A stretch of 64,000 bases of DNA, from assembly GCA_022376465.1 (NCBI GenBank), contig JACDTU010000005.1, forward strand, positions 1,600,001 to 1,664,000, in the 5' to 3' direction. Below are positions 24,345 to 34,256 of this stretch, piece after piece (the stretch's first letter is position 1; every line of letters starts with the position of its first letter). Position numbers and translations under genes: made by a program. The stretch is from Cubamyces lactineus. Taxonomy: Eukaryota > Basidiomycota > Agaricomycetes > Polyporales > Polyporaceae. The notes under the pieces are model-generated. The model ran no database searches. It was not told the DNA's origin and saw nothing but the letters and a program-made list of their open reading frames with translations.

Positions 24345-25166
24345 GGGGCTTTGGCCAGCAAAACTACGCTACGGTACAAGCGGGCAGTACTATTACGTAG
24401 TTCTACTGACGACGAATCCATTTTTGATAGGGCATTGTCCGCTATACACCTATCGGACCATTTCCCGAGGCACATACAGTACCACCTTCGAATGCCGTAG
24501 TGCTACAGTCAGAGTGAAAAAACCACTGTCAAGGTAAAAACCGGCGGTCCGGAAAAAAACCATGACACGTGGAAAAACTCGACTATGGGAGGGTGTCAAC
24601 GCGGCGACACGCACGGTCCGGATAGGGAGGGAGTAGACGTACCGCCATCGTAATGGCATTCGTAGAGTTAGCAACAGTGTAGCAAGCGGGGCGGGGAGAG
24701 CAGCCGCTGCATGATGCAGATCATCCCATCTGGAGAGGGAGTCACACTGCGCTGACAGCTGCCAGCTCTCCTCCATCGCCGCCTGGACGAGCACCAGGCT
24801 ATCACGAAGTATATATCGTAGGCACCGCAGAGCAAGCTCTAGCAAGCTCCAGGCGGCGGTACCGCAGTGGCCACACACCGCTTTCGGTGAACAAGGGGGT
24901 GAGGAGAGACCAGGATGGCGCGGAAACTTCTGCCAGTGGACAGCCTCAAGACCAAGAAGTGGTCAATCTCGAACCCAGCACCACTTCGCACTCCGCCATA
25001 AGACGCGGATTGACGTGGGTGCGTACCGCACGGCAGAGGTACAGCGCGAGCCGGGGCGGGAGGGGGCCTACATAGGACGAGAGTGAGAGCTTACGGCTGT
25101 CGCGGTTCGCTGGGCCGTGACCTCTGTCGCCTCGTAATGGGCACCGTACGTCATCCGCCAATGAGG
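24345..25166. other. Intergenic, no gene seen
   Basis: Between lyc1 and the hairpin minisatellite. Frames up to 142 codons are present on the minus strand (24450-24878) without any domain or splice context. The stretch at 24480-24590 has several short A-runs (GAAAAAAC and similar). Confidence 0.4.
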
Positions 25167-25440
25167 ACAAGTGGGCATCCACCTCTTTGGGCGGGCATCT
25201 CGTCGCCTACTTATAAGGCGAGGAGGCATCTCGTCGCTTATGCAGCGAGGAGGCATCTCGTTGCCCTGAGAGGGGCAAGGAGGGAACAAGCGCCGACACT
25301 CGGCATCCACCCGACAAGGCATCCACTTCGACAAGTGGGCATCCGCCTCTATGAGCGGGCATCTCGTCGCCTCACGAGCGAGGCAAGGAGGCATCTCGTC
25401 GCATGTACAGCGCGAAAGTACTTCGTCGCGTGTACAGCAA
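25167..25440 (+). repeat. Hairpin-bearing minisatellite with GGCATC units
   Basis: Roughly nine spaced GGCATC units, most in the context GGCATCTCGT, each followed by a different short inverted repeat. Hairpins I can pair: CGCCT/AGGCG (25204-25220), CGCT/AGCG (25234-25246), TGCCC/GGGCA (25262-25277), CCACTT/AAGTGG (25323-25338), CCGC/GCGG (25343-25358) and GCCTC/GAGGC (25369-25384). A 42-bp direct repeat (25167-25208 and 25331-25372) differs at three positions. The constant part stays the same while the stem arms change on both sides together. This could be a structured RNA, a cruciform-forming repeat or a product of template switching. A minus-strand frame across it would encode repeated DEMPPR-like peptides, which I regard as incidental. 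Confidence 0.7.
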
Positions 25441-25788
25441 GGAGGAGGGGGTCGCGCCTGAGAGACGCCAGGGCGCTAGGCTGCTAATCGCTACATCCGT
25501 AACATCTTCGTGCCATCCAGCCCATTCTCGTGTCGGTACGTAGCCAGAATGCTCAGGCGAGCATTCAGAAAACCGACCGACACTCGAGGAGGGCGTCGGA
25601 GCAGCGGGATGTCGACCGGGGTTTTTGCAAGCACTGTCCCGGGTTGCCTATAGACGCTCACCTATACTACGAATGATGTCCTGATGGGAGGAGTTCGGAT
25701 ACGTTAGACCAGATAGAAAGAGAATTCAACGAAAGACGAGTACAATTAGAGTCACAGCAAAGGTAAAAGCGTGCTACACGAGAACCTA
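25441..25788. other. Intergenic and rpn1 3' flank
   Basis: No gene seen. The right part is downstream of the rpn1 stop codon and probably includes its 3' UTR. Confidence 0.45.
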
Positions 25789-28700
25789 TCACATGTCCAT
25801 CTTGTCCTCCTTCTCCCACCCCGGGTTCTTCTGCAAAATGACGAAGCCCTCCAACACGTGCGCGAAGGGGATGTACTCCTCCGTCGCGAGCTCGGCGCGC
25901 TCCGTCGTGCCCAGACGCACGGGTGTCGAGTGCGTCTGGAACCCAGAGATCGTTCGTGGCTTGCCCGCTTGCCCGACGACGTCGACGGCCTGGCCCACAC
26001 GCACGCTGACGGGGATGTTGTTGAGGTCCTCGTCGAGCGTGATGAGGAAGCGTGGCGACATTGATGGTACGAGGAAGTACAAGAACCAATGGTACTTGTC
26101 AAGGATAACTACGAGAACAATGGATCAGTTGTGGAAACAAGTGAATGTAGCACGACTGCGTCAACTTACAGCCTTTTGCCTCCGTGAACGCGGTCAACGT
26201 CGCCAACAAACCCGCCACAGCTGTTCTGCTCATGATCGTCCGGTCGTTCCAGAACGGGTTGATAGTGAGCGTACCCTTGCCCATATGGACAAGGCCTTGC
26301 GCTATCCTGACCATGAACAAGCAATCGGGCTCCTTGTAGTAGTAACCCGCTAGCTGGCGGAGCATCTGCGCTAGGCGTGCGTTGTTCGTGCCTGCACCGA
26401 TGAGACCCATCGCGAAGATGGCGTTGAGCGCGACTTGCAAGTCGCTATCGTGGCTGTATTTCGAGAGGGTGTCCATGATGGGAAGTTGGGGGTTTGACGC
26501 GCTGACGAGACCCAACGCAAGAGGGACGGCTTTCCGGATGATCGGCTCGCCGTAGTGCATCTGAATCGATCGTGTGAGTATCTCGATGCTCACGTTGTTG
26601 CGAGACCGTACTTACGAGGTGGTTGAATTGTCGCAATGACATTTCCGCACCGACCTCCTCACCCATAGCGACAAGTGCGATACCGATGACCGCAAAGGCC
26701 TGGAAAGTGTCGTCCTTGGGAGGCTCCTCGGGCGTTGCATCTTTCTCATCCTTCTTCTCCTTGGGCGCCTTCTCGATGTGCTCGTCACAGTAGTGAAGAA
26801 GCTCCTGGACCTTGAGGACGTTGCCGGTACCCGCGAATGAGCACATATCGACGAGAACGACCGCGAGCTGGGAGATCTGGTGCTCGATAGCCTTGAGCGT
26901 CGCTATTGTCGCGTCAGAGGCATCCTGGAGACCTGCATGGTGGGATAAGGTTATCATTCGGGTACATGGAAAGCAAGAAAAGCATCCACGCACCGAGATA
27001 GAGCAGGGCAAGACCAAGGACCATGTAACGTGCCCACTTCTCGTCAAGCTGCTTGTCCTCGCGCTCCATGAGCGTCTGGAGGATTGTGCTCGCGATTTCA
27101 CCGTTACCGCTGCCGACGAAGATGAAGCCCAGAGCCAGCGATGTGAGCGAGGCGATCTCCATCGACAGGCTGTCATCCGAGACGTAGGGAAGGAGAAGCA
27201 TCATGATGTCCTCACGCTGCGACCCTGCATACGCGAGTCCCAGACCGACGATCGCGCTCGTCTTGAGCGGCACGGACTTGTTCTCGACGTACTCGCCAAG
27301 GAGAGCAAGCGCGGCATCGGCCTCAGTGCGGACTCCGGTGTTCAAGATACCGGTCGCGAGCAGCGCACCAGCCTTGATATACTCCTCGGACGAGTAGGTG
27401 TATTTGTCGACCTGAGAGAGACCCTCATCTGTATCCCAAAGCAAACTGAGACCGAGGCTTGCAGTGGCACTGAGCATGCCATGGTCCTTGTTCTTGTACA
27501 CCCAGCTGTTACCCTCTTCCGCCTTCGCCATCAGCTTGTCATTGCCGAAGCCAGCGTTGACAAACGCGTTGACGAAGGTCCCAGCAAGGTTTGCCTTCGC
27601 GGAATCGACGGTAGTTGTTGGCCCTGCACGACATTTAGTGGGGAGTCCCTCACTAAATCACCTACCAGCGGCACTTACTGGTATTCTCTAGATGCGATTT
27701 GTAAACATCTTCTAGACTCTTCGGCTCCAAGACGTTCAACTCCTTGCCGAACTCCTTGAATTGTGAACTTAGGCGCGTGTTGCTCAAACACTCCACAAGG
27801 TCCTCGGGCAGTTCGGATTCACCATCATCCATACCATCCTCCGTCGGAGTCTCGAGCCATTCCTTGGGGACCTGTGCGCGAGCCAGAAGGAACGCGAGCT
27901 GCTTCTTCATCGCGGGGTTCGCAGGAGCATTGAAATCCCGACGAATGAGTGCGGGATCACCCAGACGTATTGATAGCGACAACGCTTGAGGGAACTTGTT
28001 GTGTTTGGCGTAAATGCTGTGAGCAGTCTTCAGGAAGGAGATGTCGTCTGGTGGCGGGAGGAGGTTGACACATCTGTGCGGCCGCCTAGTGAGTATATTG
28101 TCTGGCCCTCCGGAATGGAGGCCACATACCGGATCATATATTGGCAGACTCGCTCGTAGGTGTTTTCGTCGACCAGGTCCACAATTCGGTCCACAATCTC
28201 GAGCTCCTCCAGCAAATCCACTGCATCTGGCTCCGCGTTATGTTGCAGAAGGAACGTCGCGCATTCCACCGCAAGTTTGCGGAGGTCGTCTACGGTTCCC
28301 GGCACCTTGTTCTCCTCCGATTCCTTCTCGACGCCCTCTTCGTCGAACTCGCGCAAGCTGTATTCTTCTCCGAGCTCGGCGGCAAGGTGTCGTACATATT
28401 CGTGGCCCCATGATCCAGGTTCTGACAAAGGCGCCGCGGCGGGTCGGAGAGAAGCAGAGAGAAGACGGTACCGGAGGGTTCCTCGGGGTTGGGTGTCGGA
28501 GTAGGTCATAGCAAGAACCGAGAGAATATCCGCGAAGAGACTCTGAAACGCATAGTAAGTACCACACCAGAGACATAGTTGATCGCGACACGGCGTCGTA
28601 GTGCCTGTACATACCTTGTCTTCCGACGGTGGCCATGTCTCATACAGAGACTGCAGTCCTGGGTAATGTGGGTGGAGGAACTTTAGAGGCTTGGGTACGG

Positions 28701-29088
28701 AGGTCATCGACGACGTTGATGTTCTAATCAGTGTCCTCAGGGTCTCTAGCGCAGGTCGGTAGAGCTCAGTGTTTGGTTCCTGTACGTGCGCTGAAGTCAG
28801 ACGCGTCCTCCCCGCATAGTATTGCGAACTCAGACGCACCCGCAGACGTTCAATGAGCATCTCAAGCTCATTCTTCAGCTGCAGGTCCTCTTCAGACTGT
28901 ATCGCGAGGTATTTCCATAAGCACAAATTCAGACTCCATGATATAACACGAACCAAGTCCTCGCCCTCCTTCTCCTCATCCTTGATCTTCTTCGCGGTTG
29001 CAGCCTTAGCATCCTGCTCAGGCTTCTCTTCCTCCTTCTTCTTTGGGTCCTTTGCAGGCACCGGAATCGTTACTTTAGTTGGTTGCAT
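25789..29088 (-). CDS. rpn1: 26S proteasome regulatory subunit Rpn1 (PSMD2)
   Basis: Largest-class non-ATPase subunit of the proteasome base; binds ubiquitin-like receptors and Ubp6. The gene starts MQPTKVTIP at 29088 with exon 1 at 28954-29088. A GTTCGT-donor intron leads to [18 protein letters not shown]. The N-terminal part has a Lys/Glu-rich charged region, then [14 protein letters not shown] and [20 protein letters not shown]. The middle carries the proteasome/cyclosome (PC) repeat core, seen as [13 protein letters not shown] and [20 protein letters not shown]. The C-terminus reads [20 protein letters not shown] ... [16 protein letters not shown], matching the conserved tail. Introns are numerous and short. 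Length (about 900 residues) fits the family. Divergent from the CBS gene; one ACGCGT lies at 29165-29170, about 77 bp before the ATG. Exon edges inside were not all resolved. Confidence 0.95.
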
Positions 29089-29509
29089 CGTGGGAGACGG
29101 AGGGTCGAAAGAAAGTAGAGAGAGGCGGCGAGCGTACGCAGAGCTCAGCAGGTTGCGTGCACTGACGCGTCGCGTCCACTCAGCAGGTGACTTTCTAAGC
29201 CCTAGCTTAGGGTCTACATGATTACGCGGTTTCTGAGTGCGAAACCGTTATATATCGGGAAGGCTGGACACCCCGAAGGGCCCGGAGATTCGCGGTAGAC
29301 GAGGGTAGACGCCGAGCACGACAGGAATTGCGGAAGGGCTGCTAAGAGGTTGCACGACCTGGTACGATGGCCTGATCACTTTCTGTTCTTTTATATCACC
29401 CTCTCTAGCCGCGCTCTGTCCTGTAGCAGCTCTTGAACACCCTTAACACCTCGCGCGAACCAGCTGGTGCTTTGACAAACGTAGCTGCTTGGAATACACC
29501 TCGAGAGAC
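29089..29509. promoter_or_regulatory. Divergent promoter of rpn1 and CBS gene
   Basis: A 421-bp shared upstream region. It has ACGCGTCGCGT at 29165-29175 and TATATCG near 29251. Beyond these I see no recognisable operator. Confidence 0.35.
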
Positions 29510-30284
29510 ATGACCACTTCCGCTGCTGCAGCCGCTCAGGCTACCTCTTCTTCCCCGGCGTCCGACAAGTACAGAGGAGCCGTCGTAGAGGTCTGCAAAC
29601 ACCGCTGCCACGTTCGCCACTCTTACTGAAGCATACCTTGATTGCACGCTATGTCGTAACGGTACAGGATCTACAATTACCTCCGGCGTTCGCCCTCCCT
29701 TCCGACGAGGCCATCTCACGCGCGATAGAGATGGCGTACGAGCGAGACTTTTCACACATCCCGTGAGTCTGCCCTGAGATCAAGCGCACTCTCGCGCCCA
29801 CGGAGAACGCACCCTGAAACATCTCTCGTGTCCCCCTCCTAGTGTTCTGGACCAGAACAGGAAGCTGCTCGGGTACATCGACGTCGCCGCCCTCAAAGCC
29901 AAGTGGGAAGCGGGAAAAGCGAACCCTGTGAGTCCCCCCGTAAATCCTTCCTCGATATAGCGGGGCATTGTGCTCAACGCGGGCGCGCGTTCCCATCCTG
30001 CCCTACCCACCACAGGACGACAAGGTTTCGCAGTACATGACAAAGTTCAAGCGAACGGCCGGGACCCCATACACTATTATCACACCGTCGACGCCTCTGG
30101 CGGAGCTAGAAGGCTTCCTGAAGCAAAATGAATTCGCCATTGTGACCGATTGGGATCGCAAGTTTGTGCTCGGCGTAGCTACACTGCAAGATCTGGAGGC
30201 ACGTTCCCGCGTTGCTCCAATTGTGTTGATGATCGAGCCTAACGTCCAGCCTTCTAGACTTTTGTTTCTCGCCGTGGGTTCTGA
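29510..30284 (+). CDS. Small CBS-pair protein
   Basis: Tandem CBS domain protein of about 150 residues; CBS pairs bind adenosyl ligands and act as energy sensors or structural modules. Exons: MTTSAAAAAQATSSSP... to VVE, then DLQLPPAFALPSDEAISRAI with FSHIP, then VLDQNRKLLGYIDVAALKAK, then DDKVSQYMTKFKRT ... FAIVTDWDRKFVLGVATLQD. The first CBS motif covers exons 2-3, the second exon 4. The last junction uses a GC donor: GAG|GCACGT at 30199, acceptor TTCTAG ending 30257, a 59-nt intron. This yields the tail TFVSRRGF and a TGA at 30284, matching the usual end of such proteins. If that intron is retained the frame would run on to about 30400 with an unlikely tail. Divergent from rpn1. Confidence 0.85.
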
Positions 30285-30688
30285 GATAGACAGTAGTTGT
30301 ACCATATCACCGTGCATGTATCATCAACACCACCATCTTGCTTTCCTCGCATCTCCGCATCGTGGCCTCAACGCGCCACTAATACCGGGACGATTATAGT
30401 GCTCATGAAGGTAAGAACAGTAGAACGGGTCAGTGAGTGGCTTCCAAGAACGAGAGACTAAGGGTACATCCGTTTACAGTACAGTCGCGCTGAAGAACCT
30501 ATGTAAGAAAGGATTGTGAGATGGAGAGGGAAAAGGAGGGAAGGCAGAGCGCGATTAAGCAGAACACGCCGTGTATGAGATAGGAAGCAGATTACTCGTA
30601 CATACTCTTCGTTCGAGGTTTCGAAAGCATCAAGGGGAGGGTTACAGCGCTGGAAAAGAGAGAGGAGATTAAGTGGAAACTGGAGTCG
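30285..30688. other. Convergent intergenic region
   Basis: Lies between the CBS gene and the 3' end of the seven-transmembrane gene. Purine-rich on the plus strand; no gene seen. Confidence 0.45.
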
Positions 30689-32663
30689 TCAGAAGGGTTT
30701 GCGCCGCCAGGGTATCACGCCGAAGACGATCGGAGGAGCCCACGCTGCGAGGAGAAGCGCGATGTGCTGCGTGCCAAACGCCGACGGCGGGGTGTGCTGG
30801 GCGAACATGTCGACCAGCGAGGTGATGGTGGCGAGGATTTGAGTGAGAGAAGAGAAGAGCTGGAACAAGAGCACGCGCCACACCGCGCGAGTGAGGTTGG
30901 GTATTGGGGGGTCGGACAGGCCGGCGTCATAGGTCGAAACTATTGAATTCGCGGGGCGGGGCGTGTGAGTCCCCGCGGTCATAAACGGACATAAGCACGC
31001 ATAGCAACGGGGGTTGCACTCACGATCTGCGGGCGACGGCCTCCGGGTCGTCTCTTCGAAGTCGTCGCGCTGTGGGCTCCTGGCGAACTGCAGCTCCGAT
31101 TTGGCGATGGACACAGTGTCGTCGGAGTTCCGGATCCAGCGCAGCGAGCCGCTAACAGCGTCGTAATTCTCGTCGTCATCGTCCTCGCCGCGAGCCTCGT
31201 GTTGCCACGCTTTCGCTCGCTCCAGCTGCCGCATGTACGCCTTCTCGTCTTTCAGCCAGGGCGCTGCTTCGTGCATCCGCTGGGACAGGTCCTGTGCCAC
31301 CGAGACAGCCGTCATTTGGGTGGGGCTCTGGCCCGTCTCGTCCAATGGCGTGGAAAAGATGAGCGGGGATGGAGTTTGTCGACTGTTTCGATCAGGAGAC
31401 TCGCGCGATCTTTCGGTGCCGGGAGTACTAGGGGGCCTCCATTGGAAGGGAAGGTGATACCGCGTGCCGGGAATAGCGACCTTGGGATTGCTTGGAACGC
31501 GTCCCGCTACTAAGTGGGCGCCGGCGGAGGAGAGTGATGAGGGCGGAGAGGGTATGGCTTCGACGATGAGAGTTCCGGAAGGCGTTGTACTCCGCGCGTC
31601 GATACTTTGGGCGGGCTGTAAGGGTGCCATAGGCGTGGTGCCTATTTCATCGAACCCCTTGGCTTCGTGCCAGGAATAGGTCGATTTGAACTTCGATTGT
31701 CGGCGGAGGGGGACGGGGGTGAAGTTGTCGTTGTTGATGGCACGGGAACGCGCAAATGAGCGGCTGCCTCGGGGAGAGTGAGTGTAGAATCGGCAGATGG
31801 CCGCGCATGTGAGGAGGAAGGAGGGTAGAGAGAGGAGCAGAGGGACCCCGGAATAACTTAGAAGACGAACCCTGGTGGATACGTGCAGTGTCAGAAAGTC
31901 TTTATGGGAACTAATGATATGCCATTGCATACCACACTGGCATTGTCGCATCACATGCCATCCCATCTGTAGGCTGAATGGCATTGTATCTGAGCGCGAG
32001 CACCAAGTACGCCGAAAATGCTGCCATCGGGAAGAAGATCAGAAGCAGTAAGCAAGTTGGATGCCATCGTAGGTTCGCGAGACTGATAGAGTGTCAATGT
32101 CTGCGCTCGTTTCATCCTGGACGTTTGGCTTACATGTGCGCTGAACTTGCGTGCAGTCCACCGACTGGGCGAAGAATTGAAAGGGACGTCGCAATGGTCA
32201 TACAAGTCGTGACTGCAGTCATGAATGACCATGATACGCCCATTAAAGCAGGCTGGACTGCGATAAGTGGAGTGGTTGTGAATATGGGCGATCTCACCAC
32301 GATTATTGTAGAACGAGCTAGGGCGTACCTCTACAGAACTCGCGCGGCATGACAAGCGGATTCATCTTCCATATCATCCCTTTGTCCCACAGCGACCGTC
32401 ATAAGCCTCTGCCATGCAGATACGGAGGTCTCAGACTCACCGAGACAGAATAGGCCTTGCAGGGCGCAATTCGTTACGCAATACAGTGAGGGAAAGAGGT
32501 AGCCATTGGCCGACCGTGCAAACGCAGGGATAGCAAGCAAGCTACCCAACAAACCTGCAGCATCCCGGCCGCGTCAAAACGGTGAGGTGGTGCGCTACGG
32601 CGAAAGAGGCATACCCGTCAAAGAGAGCGTAAACCATGCAATCTTGAGCCCAAAGACGAGCAT
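30689..32663 (-). CDS. Seven-transmembrane receptor-like protein
   Basis: Integral membrane protein with seven hydrophobic segments in order: MLVFGLKIAWFTLSLTG with LLGSLLAIPAF, YLFPSLYCVTN, SWSFMTAVTTCMTIATSL, CLLLLIFFPMAAFSAYLVLA, PLLLSLPSFLLTCAAICRFY, then RVLLFQLFSSLTQILATI and HIALLLAAWAPPIVFGVIPW. About 230 polar residues, Ser/Pro/Arg-rich with an acidic patch, separate segments 5 and 6, like the long third cytoplasmic loop of fungal G-protein-coupled receptors. Six junctions join in phase, with donors such as GTATGC, GTAAGC and GTGAGT. The topology is seen; GPCR identity is inference and the ligand unknown. The ATG at 32663 begins the first segment. The frame stays open upstream to a possible acceptor at 32686, so a further 5' exon is possible. 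No pheromone-receptor signature is recognised. Confidence 0.72.
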
Positions 32664-34256
32664 GCCCTCGTTGACATGCAGAAACGCTGCGGGGGGACGG
32701 CTCAGCGGTGTCGGAGACGTCTGCGGGTGGGGGTATAAAGCAAGGGGCGAAGGGGGGGACCTGTGCCTCCGCGCGCCGGAGGAGTTGTGAGAAAGATGAT
32801 ATCCCCAAGGCTGCTGGTGCGGTGTTGCTTCGTTCGAGCATGCACATCACTGGATCAAACTATGTCTCGTAAAGGCAAGGTCGAGCCATGAGGAGATCCC
32901 ATCCTGCGATTCCTTCCGCCAGGCCGCGTCTAAAGCCGCCATCAAGATAACGTCCTCTTCAGAACGTGATGCAATCCCAGGCTCGTCCTCTGCGATTCAT
33001 GCCTGCTGCATCCCCGTCAGCACCTTGATGCTCTTTGGCAGCTCTGTGTATTCCTGTGAGAGACTGGGCGCGTCGCGACGGACGAGAGAGGGAGCAGAAC
33101 GTCCATTCTCTGCTTTGCTTCTAGCATGAGGAAAGGCCATTGGCGGAGGTGGACGAGTACGAAAGACACCGACAGGATTTTCCGGAAGCCCTTGAAGCAG
33201 TCATGCGGCCCGATAATGGGTACTAGGACCCCGGAAGTAGCGGATGTGCCTGCAGGTCCAGGGGAGCATGCAAACCTCTCAAAGCGGGAAGATCCAACAC
33301 CAGAAACGCCTCCGCCCCGCCAATCGTCCTGCCGCCTTGAGCGCTTTGCTTGGGCGCGCTGGAGGGATTAGGCTGTTTTTAGGACGTTGCCTGGATCAGG
33401 GGTTGTCAGGGGTCCAGGATGCTGACGGGCGCGTCCTGGTTGCCGTCGGCCCACGACTCGATCACCCTGTGGCGGAGCTGCGCCAGACCATGCTTGCACC
33501 TTCGCCTACTTTGGCTTCCAGCGAGCCACACCGACCACGATGCACCCGCCGCGCAAAGCTCGCACGTTGCTCATCCATTATGCATACTGAAACATGTCTT
33601 GTAGGCTTTCAATCTATTCCACACACGAACGCGAGCTGCTCGCATCCTGATAACGCACGTACTCTCGGTGAGTTCTTTTACATGTTCCGCCGATGCGCTC
33701 GCGCCAATCCAAGCCTGATATGTCGTTTTCAGATTCTGCTCTCACCTCTGATATCGACCCTCGCGCCTTTACCAGTACGCTGGAATCGGTGAAAAAACGC
33801 CGCCCCGCTCGCTATTGCCTCCGTCACCTCGGCCGTTGTGGACTGGTCCTCACGCTGAGGCGCACTTGCCGAATTCCGACCCTTTGCCAGGCGTGGACGC
33901 ATGAAGCCTCGGTCTTACGTCGTGTTGAATGGCAATGCTTACAAAGGCGGTCCATCGACGTGGCCGACCCGTCATTTGAACAGACGTTTTCCATCCCAAC
34001 GTCGCACCGCTGTGATGGCCAGACCGGGGAGCAGCCACACTTTGCCTCCGATACCTCCTCAGGTTAGTGGGCACATTACACGTAGAATGCGTCAGTGAGC
34101 TTCTCAATACGCGTAAAAGACACTTGACAGATCGATGTCAACATGGTGAACCGGGTCCACCTGCACACATCACACGGGGTTGATCGGATGTCCTGTTACA
34201 AGAACGCGCAAGCTCAGTCCGAGTCATATCAGTGCTAAGTATACAACGATACAAGT
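32664..34256. other. Intergenic, possible 5' exon of the receptor gene
   Basis: About 1.6 kb. The first 400 bp may contain an upstream exon and the promoter of the receptor-like gene. Frames on the plus strand around 33126-34098 overlap one another in several phases and show no domain. I support no gene here. Confidence 0.4.

Noticed and set aside
25068..25394. Minus-strand frame with repeated DEMPPR-like peptides
   Set aside because: The peptide repeat follows directly from the DNA hairpin repeat; no start context or homology supports a protein.
26812..27759. 315-codon plus-strand open frame
   Set aside because: Antisense to rpn1, whose protein is clearly recognisable on the minus strand.
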